Shown: in pieces, positions 1-7,587 of the stretch
How positions within the stretch are numbered: the first letter of the stretch is position 1
Layout: the number at the start of each line of letters is the position of its first letter
From: Owenia fusiformis
Taxonomy: Eukaryota > Annelida > Polychaeta > Sabellida > Oweniidae
DNA: 12,000 nt
Direction of reading: 5' to 3'
Assembly (NCBI GenBank): GCA_903813345.2
Contig: CAIIXF020000449.1
Span: forward strand, 1 to 12,000
Notes under the pieces: model-generated
What the model saw: the letters and a program-made list of their open reading frames with translations, nothing else
The model's database searches: none
What the model was told of the DNA's origin: nothing
Program-made: the position numbers and the translations under genes

Positions 1-143
1 GGCCCCATCGTTGTCAAGAATGCCGCCTTCTTGATATCATCAGACAACTGGTTTGCTACGGAGAACTGGTCGAACCGTTGTTCCCAAAGTCCAAACTTTT
101 CAATTTTAGAATCAAAAGTTCCAATTTGGCCTATCAAAGCCAT
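1..143 (-). CDS. Gag-like polyprotein, N-terminal 47 residues (partial)
   Basis: This is the start of a probable retrotransposon Gag, the structural protein that forms the cytoplasmic particle packaging element RNA. The ATG is at 143-141 on the minus strand and the frame stays open to base 1 (47 codons plus two bases). The nearest upstream in-frame stop is at 185-183, and the few codons between it and the ATG do not resemble Gag, so this ATG is the likely start. The fragment shows the pattern I associate with Ty3/Gypsy Gag N-termini: G-x-I-x-x-F-D at residues 5-11, W-x-x-R-F-x-x-F-x-x-A-N at residues 20-31, then an acidic turn and K-K-A-A-F-L at 38-43. No frameshift or stop is visible here. 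Later Gag domains (capsid, zinc knuckle) are outside the window. The family call is by motif recognition, without a database search. Confidence 0.72.
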   Translation of the reverse strand, partial: MALIGQIGTFDSKIEKFGLWEQRFDQFSVANQLSDDIKKAAFLTTMG

Positions 144-224
144 GCCGTTTTGGTTTCCGAAATACAGTCTTATGCAGAAGAATTAAGTCACAATAATGTA
201 TCTAACATGTAGGAAAATGCTTCT

Positions 225-242
225 ATCCCATCCTCGTCGCCA
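225..242 (-). other. Primer-binding site complementary to tRNA-Ser(GCU)
   Basis: The plus strand reads ATCCCATCCTCGTCGCCA. This equals the last 15 bases of animal tRNA-Ser(GCU), as I remember the vertebrate gene, plus the added CCA. On the minus strand the element therefore presents an 18-nt complement (starting TGGCGACGAGG) to which the tRNA can anneal to prime minus-strand DNA synthesis. It lies 2 nt (243-244) from a TG/CA LTR edge at 245 and 81 nt upstream of the Gag ATG, which is the expected position. The perfect match suggests little decay in this part of the copy. Confidence 0.85.
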
Positions 243-244
243 CT

Positions 245-584
245 TGTTGGATTGTATAAAGGGATGCATCGAATAAATGATAGATAACACAAAAACTTTT
301 ACATTGACATTGCTTGTATTTCTTCAGGAAGTAGATCTGAGTTCTGCACATGCGCAGATACAATCATGATAGCACCATTGCTCAATACAACTAGAATTGA
401 AACTAGGATAACAATGTTGCTTATTCTCAAGTTACAACAACGTACATGCCAAAGTGTTTTATATGGGGATTATATGTATTTTACTTGTTTACATGAACGT
501 AAATCATTACATTACGTTGTCATAACCGGATGCCCAAACGTGTCAGGAACACATAGATACTCGAATGATGTTGATTGAACATCA
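245..584 (-). repeat. Probable 5' LTR (outer boundary approximate)
   Basis: The inner edge is well placed. In plus-strand terms the LTR opens TGTTGG at 245, two bases from the primer-binding site, so on the element strand it ends CCAACA. The outer edge is a guess at 581 or 584, where the plus strand ends in AACA or ATCA, giving an LTR of about 340 bp. A 7-bp-stem hairpin (TGATGTT/AACATCA, 566-584) coincides with this edge. A TATAAAA on the element strand (463-457) could be the U3 promoter. There is no clear AATAAA on the element strand, which is a weakness. Without the 3' LTR for comparison the true outer limit could be further right. Confidence 0.5.
457..463 (-). promoter_or_regulatory. Candidate LTR TATA box
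   Basis: The minus strand reads CCATATAAAAC, containing a consensus TATAAAA. It lies inside the proposed LTR in the orientation of the Gag frame, with transcription expected to start near 433. The position is reasonable for U3, but single TATA matches are common in AT-rich DNA. Confidence 0.3.
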
Positions 585-1105
585 GGGTGCAGAGAAATCG
601 TAATTTTACTGAGTGGCTTCACGAAAAAATAAGCAGCACTTTAGGCCACCTTAAAGTGTGTGCCAAAGTTTAAAACTGCGCAGGCGCACCTCTCTCGCTA
701 AACTATATAAAGAGATTACCGGGTACACGATTCAGAGGTAAGCCAGGAAGGCGAACGATCTTCGTCTCGTGATGATTTCCCATATAATCGTAACCAGGGA
801 AGTTTCACCATTGAAATTGAAAATTACTATTAGATATACTTTGTAGATGTTATTTATGAAGCTATTTAGTGTTTGCATCAATCAAATGGCTCATTTCGAA
901 CATATAAAACGTATTTGTGTTTTGTTTCCCAGGGAATTGTATTGTATGTAGTACACACATAAATAGTGTACATTATACCGTACTTGAATAGCCTGGTTTA
1001 CATAATATTGAAGGGCATGCTGATTACATGCACACGAGTACATGAATGAAGGCCTAATATTGATATACGTAGCTTGCATACCTAAATAAAAAATAAACTC
1101 TTCTA
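585..1105. other. Intergenic stretch with one promoter-like cluster
   Basis: No credible protein-coding frame was found. The only structure is a 7-bp-stem hairpin (CACTTTA/TAAAGTG, 637-658) followed by a promoter-like cluster at 677-738. The remainder (about 760-1105) is AT-rich sequence with no recognised element. A GTAAGC donor-like site at 738 and a polypyrimidine-AG at about 920-932 look like intron borders, but no coding exon flanks them. Confidence 0.5.
677..737 (+). promoter_or_regulatory. Candidate core promoter: NRF1-like site, TATA box, initiator
   Basis: TGCGCAGGCGCA at 677-688 resembles the NRF1 site (consensus YGCGCAYGCGCR). TATATAAAG begins at 704. A TTCAGAG initiator-like sequence lies at 731-737, so the candidate +1 A at 734 is 30 bp from the first T of the TATA, a canonical spacing. 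No downstream open frame or exon is recognisable, so this could be a decayed transposon promoter, a non-coding RNA start, or chance. Confidence 0.28.
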
Positions 1106-2390
1106 ATTAGGCGATCAGCCTGGGGGGTTGGTCGGTACCAAATCAGGGGAATAATGGCCATGGTGATTTTTTGGAAGGTCTAGACCCCTAGAGTAAGAAA
1201 ATATGTGATAGCATTGCAGAAGTGGTAGCTTAATAGGTGTTATCACCCATTTTTCAAAATGGTTGCCGGTGCGCTTGCTACCAAATAAAATAAGTTATAT
1301 CTAAGCATATTGAGAGGCAAAATCAGTGATTTTAGGGTCTAATTCTGGGCTTTAGGGGTCAATGATTTGAGTTATGCCTAAATCCAAGTCATCAAAACAT
1401 TAATTCATATGAAATCCAAGATGGCCGCCAAATTTGGTTCAAAAACAAATATGTACTAATGATACAAGCTCAAAAACGTTTCAACATGATTTTGAAGAGT
1501 TTTAGAGGAGGTTTTAGAGTCTGAAGATTTTATTCATGTCTAAAGCTATGTCATCAAAGGATTACCTTATATTGAAATCCAAGATGGCCGCAAAATAGGT
1601 GCCAAAACAAATATGTTATTACGGTATTGATATATATGCAAGCTCAAGGAACGGATAAAAAGCAATTTTGTAGACAATGAAAGGGTTTGGGGGTCAAGGA
1701 TTTCATTTATGCCTCATTTAAGTCAAAGTCAGCAAAGAATTGCTTTATATGGAAATCCAAGATGGCCACCAAAATGAAAATGCAACTACATGTATTGATA
1801 TAAGCTCAAAGAACAAATAAAAAAAAAAATTTGTAGACCATGAAAGTGTTACGGTATCAATGATTTTATTGTCTTAGTCATCAAAGAATAACTTGATGTG
1901 GAAATCGAAGATGGCTGCCAAAATGAATATGTTACTACTATTATATGTTCAAAGTGATTTTGGAGACCACGTCTAGGTTTCAATGGTTGAGAACTTTAAT
2001 TATGTCTAAAACTTAGCATCCTCCGATCACAGGGCTTCAAAATCCAGAATATATTCTTTCTTTTTACCCCCTGCGATAAGCAGTTGGCATTTCCCCGATT
2101 AAGAACTCGCAGTCTGATTGGCTGTCGCAACACTGCAACAGAAATCATGTATTAGTCATTGCACATAATTAGATTACGTGGTTCAGTTAAATCGGGCGCT
2201 TCCAAATTGGTTATAGCAGGGGGGAAGAAGGGGGTACGAATTCTGGACACCTGCTTAGGAGGATGAAAACTTAGTCATCAAATAATTTATTTGGATATTC
2301 AGGATGGCAACTAAAATGGCTGCCAAAAGAATAAGTAATTTTGGAATACATTTATTTGAATATCCAAGATGGGATGTACCATCTCAAATG
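1106..2390 (+). repeat. Left inverted arm: degenerate tandem repeat, ~135-180 bp unit
   Basis: After a unique outer ~300 bp, the arm repeats a unit whose best-kept box is AAATCCAAGATGGCCGCC. Copies of its ATGG occur at 1421, 1584, 1762, 1911 and 2304 (the last is 258 bp nearer if the nested MITE and one target copy are removed), and a further degenerate copy lies at about 2370. Each unit also contains ATATGTTACTA, AAGCTCAAAGAAC, TTTTAGGGGTCAA and AAGTCATCAAAG in the same order. Spacing varies (163, 178, 149, ~135), so the unit is old and indel-rich. Confidence 0.78.
2017..2265. mobile_element. 249-bp MITE with 9-bp target duplication, nested in the left arm
   Basis: The element begins CATCCTCC (2017-2024) and ends GGAGGATG (2258-2265). 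Imperfect terminal inverted repeats extend about 80 bp inward: TACCCCCTGCGATAAGC on the left mirrors GCTATAGCAGGGGGG on the right, and CCCCGATT mirrors AATCGGGC. It is flanked on both sides by AAAACTTAG (2008-2016 and 2266-2274). Removing the element and one duplicate restores TCTAAAACTTAGTCATCAAA, which matches the corresponding box of the surrounding tandem unit (for example TCTAAAGCTATGTCATCAAA near 1538). That independently confirms the insertion. A 9-bp duplication fits Mutator-like elements, and an 8-bp reading would fit hAT. There is no coding capacity. Confidence 0.88.
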
Positions 2391-2672
2391 TACCCTCTTC
2401 ATCGCAGCAATGAACTGGATTGTGAAAGCAGAAGAGTCCAAGTAAAGAGGTCTCAAAGTGAATGATGACACAAAACATCCTTCTTGCCAAGCCTTTATGG
2501 ACATCATCACTGTTATGACCTAGTCATTCCCTGGAGCACAACGGATTCTAAGCTGCCTCGAGATGATGGCCAATTGGGCATGTATTTAGTGCAGTCCAGG
2601 GAATCTTTTCAGCTGAGTGGTATACAAAGGCAGCTAATAATCTCAAACAAACACACACCCAAAAAAGGTTAA
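2374..2672 (+). pseudogene. Possible broken coding relic of unknown identity in the foldback loop
   Basis: Two frames read protein-like in sequence. From 2374 one frame runs to a stop at 2443, continues open to a stop at 2521, and includes K-H-P-S-C-Q-A-F-M-D-I-I-T-V-M. A second frame, open from at least 2484 to 2672, includes D-L-V-I-P-W and L-P-R-D-D-G-Q-L-G-M-Y-L-V-Q-S-R-E-S-F. The composition is better than expected for random AT-rich DNA and would make sense as one protein fragment with a premature stop and a frameshift near 2500-2520. I do not recognise the family. It could be a remnant of a transposase, a captured host exon, or chance. Confidence 0.22.
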
Positions 2673-2689
2673 TAAGTATTTTAGCTCTT

Positions 2690-2910
2690 GACAATGGACC
2701 AAGTTAAATTTTGGGGTATCCAAAAAGACAACACAAATGAGAAAACACTAATAAAACAAGAAAATTGAAAGGCAGCAAAGAAAACAGAAGAAAGAAAACA
2801 AAAAACAAAGACAAAAATGAAAACAACAAAGAACACTGAAAATATAGAGGTTATAACAGATAAAGAGAGAAGTAAGCTAGAAAATAGGAAAAAACTTAAC
2901 CAACAGCGAT
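2690..2910. repeat. A-rich, purine-biased low-complexity tract
   Basis: The plus strand is dominated by A with AAAGAAAAC/AAAACAAAG-type words and almost no pyrimidine runs. It sits at the centre of the foldback element between the arms. On the opposite strand it yields an 85-codon Phe/Ser/Leu-rich frame, which is a composition artefact rather than a membrane protein. Confidence 0.7.
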
Positions 2911-3089
2911 TTTGGCACCCATCTTTGATTTTCATCAAGACAACAATTTAACAATTAAAGTAAAAAGAAAAAATTTCAGTGGTAACTGAAATCCTCAATC
3001 CCTAGATCCTAGTTAACTAGTCAAAGATTCCACAATCACTTGCCAACATCCTCTGTTAATGCTTATAGATATACATGTATGTACATGTA

Positions 3090-3940
3090 AATATTCATTT
3101 TGGCAGCCATTTTGGTGATTTGGATTTTAATATGAGGAAAGGTTAAGATGACTTTGGTAAAGGCTAAATTGAAACCATTTTCCCCCGAAACCTAGTTTCA
3201 GATATCTGTTACTTACATTACATTACTTATCTATGTGTGTATAAATTCATTTTAGCAGCCATATGTTTGGCCATTTTGGCAGCCATTTCAAATTTCTATA
3301 TAAAGGTATTCTTTAATCACCTAGATTTATCCATGGATGGAATCTGTATTAACCTCTAAAACCCTATCATGGTCTGCAAAAGCACTTTTTAACTATTCTT
3401 TGAGTTTATATAAATAGTTTACATATTCATTTTGGCACTCATTTTGGTGGCCATCTTGGAATTTCATACAGAGGATTTCTATTATTACTTAAATTTAGAC
3501 ACAGATAAAATCCTCAGCCTCATGGTATCCAAAGTCACTTTTTAACCGTTCTTTGAGCTTTTTTAGCTTATATCAATAGTAACATATTTGTTTTGAGACC
3601 CATTTTCGTTGCCATCTTGGATTTCCATATAAAGCAATTTTTCGATGACTTAGATTTTGACATAAATGAAATCCTTGACCCCTAAAACCCAGAAATAGAC
3701 TTCAAAATCACTGTTTTTGCCTCTCATTATACTAAGATATGATTTCTTTTATTTGGTAAAAAGCGCAATAGCAGCCATTTTGAAAAATGGGCGATAACAC
3801 CCATAAGCTACCACTCCTGCAATGCTATCACATATTTTCTTACTCTGGAGGTATTTACCTTGCCAAAAATCACTATGAGCATTATTCCCCTAACTTGGTA
3901 CCGATAAGCTAAATTTTGGGGTGAAGCTGATGGCCTAAAT
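3090..3940 (-). repeat. Right inverted arm: same tandem unit in reverse orientation
   Basis: The same boxes appear reverse-complemented: GGCAGCCATTTTGG near 3103 and 3280, GGCCATCTTGGAATTTC near 3458, and GCCATCTTGGATTTCC near 3611. The outer flank AAAATGGGCGATAACACCCATAAGC at about 3784-3808 mirrors the left arm. This arm is shorter than the left one, which carries an extra insertion. Confidence 0.77.
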
Positions 3941-4391
3941 CCCCTAATGTAAACACGGCGGTATACGTAGCCCGATTTATCGGGGACTTTAATACAACTC
4001 GTCTTGTATCCAGTTATAATTCCAGCGTAATTAAAAAAAAATTATTGTACATGGTGGTGCTTTGATTTTACGCTTAAAACATTTATTACTACATGTACGT
4101 TTAACAACGTTTATTATCTTTTCAGTTTTATTAAAATGTAAAAAATAATATATGTCAGCTTATTGCTTTCTGGAGAACAGTCAAGGTTTAAATGTGCTAC
4201 AATGAATCGGACACTCATGTTAATCGACATGGTTATAACATTGAACTCAATGCAGTAAATTAGTTATTTCTATGAATCACAGCGGGATTGGTTTCATTTT
4301 ATATGATTGCCAACTCTGGCTGTATTTTTGTAAATGCTTTTGACCGCGGTAAATGTGAAACTGATACGGTTGTGTATTATTCAATTGTTTT
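3941..4391. other. AT-rich spacer, no recognised feature
   Basis: This spacer separates the first foldback element from the short inverted repeat. A 90-codon open frame beginning at 4288 passes through it and across the inverted repeat. It has no recognisable motif and its second half is dictated by the repeat arms, so I do not call it a gene. Confidence 0.5.
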
Positions 4392-4495
4392 ATGCCTTGG
4401 TCACATTTGCTCCGATTTTCAGTACGGCGTAGTTTTGTGTTCAGAAATGTATTCAATTTTGAACAAAATACTCGCAGCAAATGTGACCCAGGCAT
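4392..4495. repeat. 104-bp inverted repeat, 20-bp arms
   Basis: ATGCCTTGGTCACATTTGCT at 4392-4411 pairs with 4476-4495 with 19 of 20 bases complementary, separated by a 64-nt loop. The loop itself contains a second dyad, TGTTCA ... TGAACA. It may be a small MITE or the core of one, but no convincing target duplication flanks the arms. Confidence 0.6.
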
Positions 4496-4583
4496 TACAC
4501 AGCGGTATTTCGAACATACTATTGTTGCATAACCACGACCTAGCCAATTTTAAAGATTAAAATCATACTCCTTATTTAAATCC

Positions 4584-5423
4584 AACGATAGGTCACGGTA
4601 AGTATACATTTTAACTTTTATACATCTTTACAAATACTAGAAATCTACATGTTCGAGTGGATCACCAAGGGTCCCCACATAGCAGCAGTCTCCATAAAAT
4701 GCAAAATACCTGTATTGATAACGTGACTTTAACTGATTTTTTAATTGAGATGAACTTATTGAAACCTCGTGAAACGCCAGATACCTAGATATGACCTTGA
4801 AATGACGTTGGCCAATACGCATTGACTTTGACCTTAGGTCACCTAATCATATGTCGTCAAAAAAACGCGTAAACCTATAGATATTGACATTTTAAAGAGA
4901 GAATCAGATCTGGCAAACAGTCTAACAAAAATTGTTTCAATTTTAGAATATTTCTGGCTTATTTTATTTCTTTTCATGTCTATTTTCTAAAGATCCCAAA
5001 AGTGCACACTTTATTTCAGGAAAACTAAAGAGTTTACAACAATGTATATTTTTCTATAAGAATGGTTACTTATTATTTGGGAGAATTTAAACAATTTTTC
5101 ACTTTTAATCTAGATGTATTATAACCTCATCAATTTGTGACATAGGTAAACGATCAATGTCTAGGAATTTGGCGTTTGATGATACTATGGCCCTTGGCGA
5201 ATTATGATTAGATGAACCGAGGTCAACATAAATGATTCTTGTACAAGGTCATCCCAAGGTCAAAGATATATTTAGGCATTTTTCGTTTCAAGACCTTTGG
5301 ACAAATTCGATTCAAAGAATCGGTCAGGTCAAAAAATCAATATACAGGTATTTTGAATTTTTTTGTAAAGATGTATTAAAGTTAAAATGTATACAGAGAT
5401 AAAATAGGTTAGCTCCTATCGTT
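4584..5423. mobile_element. 840-bp foldback/MITE-like element, ~300-bp imperfect inverted arms
   Basis: The ends are AACGATAGG (4584-4592) and its exact complement CCTATCGTT (5415-5423). Inside, 4602-4634 and 5362-5394 are complementary at 32 of 33 positions. Further paired landmarks are CAAAATACCTGTAT near 4701 with its complement near 5341, and TGACCTTAGGTCACCTAATCATA near 4829 with TATGATTAGATGAACCGAGGTCA-like sequence near 5205. Arms therefore reach inward roughly 300 bp with growing divergence, around a ~250-bp AT-rich centre. It carries no coding capacity, and the 61-codon minus-strand frame within it is incidental. The left flank ends in TCC and the right flank begins TCC, a possible 3-bp target duplication that is too short to rely on. 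It is unrelated in sequence to the 1106-3940 element. Confidence 0.78.
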
Positions 5424-6385
5424 TCCTTGTGTATACGTTTATGTCTCTGCGTAATAACGCAGATGCGAGCAGGTAGTTACCAGTCTCACCACAAGGTGGC
5501 TCGTTCGGATCAGATAGCAAGGCGGGTATGGTAGAAAGTTCCCTTTAACTTAAACTACATCTGTTTTCGTGGTTCAATTTTCATATCACCCTTATGTATC
5601 GAATAGCAATGCAAATTAAAATATGTCCAGTGAAAGAAAATGCAATACAAGAATAGATATTTCACTTTTTGTGATTTTGTAAGAATTGGGTTATTTTTTG
5701 TATAACGCATTTAAACAACTTTAAAAAGTGAGCAATGTCAGTGTTGTGATAATAACGCCCTTTATACCTATTTATTTCAGGTCGTGTAGACCATTGTTGC
5801 CTGAGTTATAGCAAAAACATTAACTTTTGCACGTTGATGATGATGATGCGCCTTTTATAATAGATCTCGTATCAGCGTATCAGTTCAAAAAATACTAAAA
5901 GACCTAACATATTTTGCCATGCACTGCGCCTATTCATTTGGCAATTCAGTTGTAAATTTTATCTTGAAAAATAAATCTTCCAAATTTGTTGAGTTTTCTT
6001 GCAGAAATCGCCTACTCCCCCCACTCCATCCATTTTGTATGATCACCGGGTGTGGTTTTAGCTGCCGATATTTTTCTTGAAACGAGTCGGATCTTCAAAA
6101 TCTATAAGTTGGACTCCCTTTAGCTTTGAACTAAATTTGCACTGCTTAATGCTGAAATTTTATTTTTATCCATACATTTTAAGAAAAAATGTATAAAAGA
6201 AGATGTTAAGCCAAATGGTGCCCTAAAAATTCAGAAAAAGTAAAACATTTCGAATTTTCTATGTACAGGCCTGGTTGCCCCTTTATGAAGCTCAATATGT
6301 AAATTATCTAATCAAACACTTCATCCACCATTTTGAAACACTAATCAATCCAATCTGTGCTAGCGATTCATAGGGCGAGCCATTG
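5424..6385. other. Intergenic stretch, no gene seen
   Basis: AT-rich sequence without a convincing frame. Small items only: a perfect hairpin CTGCGT-AATA-ACGCAG (5447-5462), a CTCF-like motif (5489-5500), an octamer word ATGCAAAT near 5609, an acceptor-like TTATTTCAG near 5772-5780 with no partner donor or exon, and a short TGA-type microsatellite at 5834-5848. Confidence 0.55.
5489..5500 (+). promoter_or_regulatory. CTCF-like core motif
   Basis: CCACAAGGTGGC matches the vertebrate CTCF core CCASYAGRKGGC at 11 of 12 positions (A where Y is expected). CTCF is conserved across bilaterians, but a single motif in unannotated DNA is weak evidence of binding. Confidence 0.2.
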
Positions 6386-6395
6386 GATATTTCCA

Positions 6396-6431
6396 GGGTT
6401 CGTACACACCTGCAAATGTCAGGGAAATTGA
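6396..6431 (+). repeat. Short fragment of the 'GTCAGGG' repeat family
   Basis: CCAGGGTTCGTACACACCTG followed by AAATGTCAGGGAAATT resembles the minisatellite-like repeat at 7451-7540 (GAAATGTCAGGGAATTTT). The two occurrences are about 1 kb apart in the same orientation and are probably remnants of one dispersed family. Confidence 0.45.
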
Positions 6432-6459
6432 TTTAAAGTGTGCGCCCGACCTGGCTACG

Positions 6460-6492
6460 TATATAACAGAGTTTATACTGGCGGATCAGACT
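6460..6492 (+). promoter_or_regulatory. Candidate TATA/initiator pair
   Basis: TATATAA at 6460-6466 is followed by TCAGACT at 6486-6492, placing the candidate +1 A (6488) 28 bp downstream of the TATA. The layout parallels the pair at 704/734. No downstream gene is recognised. Confidence 0.22.
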
Positions 6493-7450
6493 AGTTCATT
6501 TTTTATATGTGTGTGAAAGCTTTCTCTTATTTGCGTTTTTTTTTTCGTTTAGTACGGTTTTGTTATAATTGCCGAGGTCATATAACCGGGATAAAACAAT
6601 GATTATCGTTGACTGCGCACACACAAAACATTTACGTCGAGTGCAACAGTGTTATTAAAAACAACAAGCTTTAGAATACAAAGCCCAGTAGTGTGATAAT
6701 AAGCTGTACACTACCACTGCTGCATGTACATATTAGGGCTCATAAAGAGTGGATAGGGAGGTTGTGTTTGTCACTTTTAAATTTTACATTTCAAAATTGC
6801 CATTTTACATGTCATAATTTCTTGGTTTCATTCGTTTAGCCGATCAAAACATTGTAAAACAATAAATCGTCTGTTACGTATAATCAATTTTGTTCAGTTT
6901 TGATTAGTTGTCAGAATGAAGTTACGTTCATCTGAATCCATGTTTCAAAACAAAAATCATATTTTCTTCACTTCAAAATACTTCATTGAGATGAATGCTC
7001 GGAATTGTCGTTTGCAATAACTTATTGTCGTATTCGTTCTTTTATATCTACTCGATAGAAGCATTTAGTCGTACATTTGATGCCAGGTCACCTTCTCGCG
7101 TACCTCTTGGGGAGCCCCTCATTTGTGTCTGTACTCATGGAAGTAAATTCCCCGGTGTAGCCGAGAGCCACAAACTTTCAACAGGTTCGAAATGGCCAAT
7201 TTCTCTCATATTTATATACTCATATTTTATTAATTATCACCTACAAAGTATTGCTAATAACTATATGTAATTTCAATAAGGAAACTTATCTGGCTACATG
7301 CAAATTCAATATCAACACTAGATGTTTGCTCAACACGTCCTGGCTTACCTTGTGATGACAAACCCTGGGTTTTCGCTATTTATAGTTTATCAACACCTGG
7401 ACGCATGCGCATTTTATAGTTTATCAGGCACTTTAATTTTCCAAGTGCTG
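6493..7450. other. Intergenic stretch, no gene seen
   Basis: A 91-codon frame from 6995 to 7270 lacks recognisable motifs and ends in AT-rich sequence, so it is not called. Small dyads are present, including GTAGTGT/ACACTAC at 6688-6714 and GGGGAGCCCC near 7109-7118. A 14-bp direct repeat TTTATAGTTTATCA occurs at 7379-7392 and 7413-7426, flanking an ACGCATGCGCAT palindromic word. Confidence 0.5.
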
Positions 7451-7540
7451 GAAATGTCAGGGAATTTTAAAATCAGGTCAAAAGGGCCAAAGATGTCCGG
7501 GAATTTTGAAACGGTAGATATTTCAGGGAATTTTTGAATT
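7451..7540 (+). repeat. Minisatellite-like 'GTCAGGGAATTTT' repeat, three degenerate units
   Basis: Three units start with variants of GAAATGTCAGGGAATTTT at about 7451, 7490 (GATGTCCGGGAATTTTGAAA) and 7516 (GATATTTCAGGGAATTTTTGAA). Spacing is irregular (39 and 26 bp). Open frames here follow the repeat. Similar motifs are, from memory, dispersed in many animal genomes. Confidence 0.55.
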
Positions 7541-7587
7541 GACGCTTGGTATAAATACATAATACTATTGTTCTTTCATATCGGTAG

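Larger units (their letters stand above)
1..584 (-). mobile_element. 5' end of a Ty3/Gypsy-type LTR retrotransposon, truncated by window edge
   Basis: Read on the minus strand, this segment has the canonical order of an LTR retrotransposon 5' end: probable LTR, two-base spacer, tRNA primer-binding site, short untranslated leader, then the start of a Gag-like reading frame. What is seen directly is the 18-base primer-binding site and a 47-codon frame that opens 81 nt downstream of it. The Ty3/Gypsy assignment is inferred from the Gag N-terminal pattern plus the tRNA primer. The rest of gag, pol and the 3' LTR would lie left of base 1, so intactness cannot be judged. The outer LTR boundary and the target duplication cannot be fixed because the partner LTR is not in view. 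Confidence 0.72.
1106..3940. mobile_element. 2.8-kb foldback transposable element with repeat-built inverted arms
   Basis: The two ends of this block are reverse complements. Outer segments 1191-1262 and 3775-3845 agree at about 68 of 72 positions when one is reverse-complemented, and the similarity continues outward (ATTAGGCGATCAGCC against ATTTAGGCCATCAGC) and inward for several hundred bases. Both arms are built from the same degenerate tandem unit, so the whole can fold into a giant imperfect hairpin with a loop at about 2390-3090. No transposase is recognisable, so the element is presumably non-autonomous. No clear target duplication is seen at 1106 or 3940, so the outermost ends may be frayed. 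The superfamily is unknown. Confidence 0.78.

Noticed and set aside
738-932. Possible intron between a GTAAGC donor at 738 and a TTTGTTTCCCAG acceptor at about 921-932
   Set aside because: The donor lies only four bases from the candidate transcription start, and neither side shows coding sequence.
2681-2938. 85-codon minus-strand frame rich in Phe, Ser and Leu that looks like a membrane protein
   Set aside because: It is the complement of an A-rich purine tract, so composition alone generates the hydrophobic reading. No start context or family motif.
4288-4560. 90-codon plus-strand frame
   Set aside because: Half of it is determined by the inverted repeat at 4392-4495, there is no recognised motif, and an overlapping antisense frame of similar length exists.
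6995-7270. 91-codon plus-strand frame with a G-E-P-L-I-C-V-C-T-H-G-S-like middle
   Set aside because: No family recognised, flanks are AT-rich with no splice signals in register, and the C-terminal third reads as AT-rich noise.
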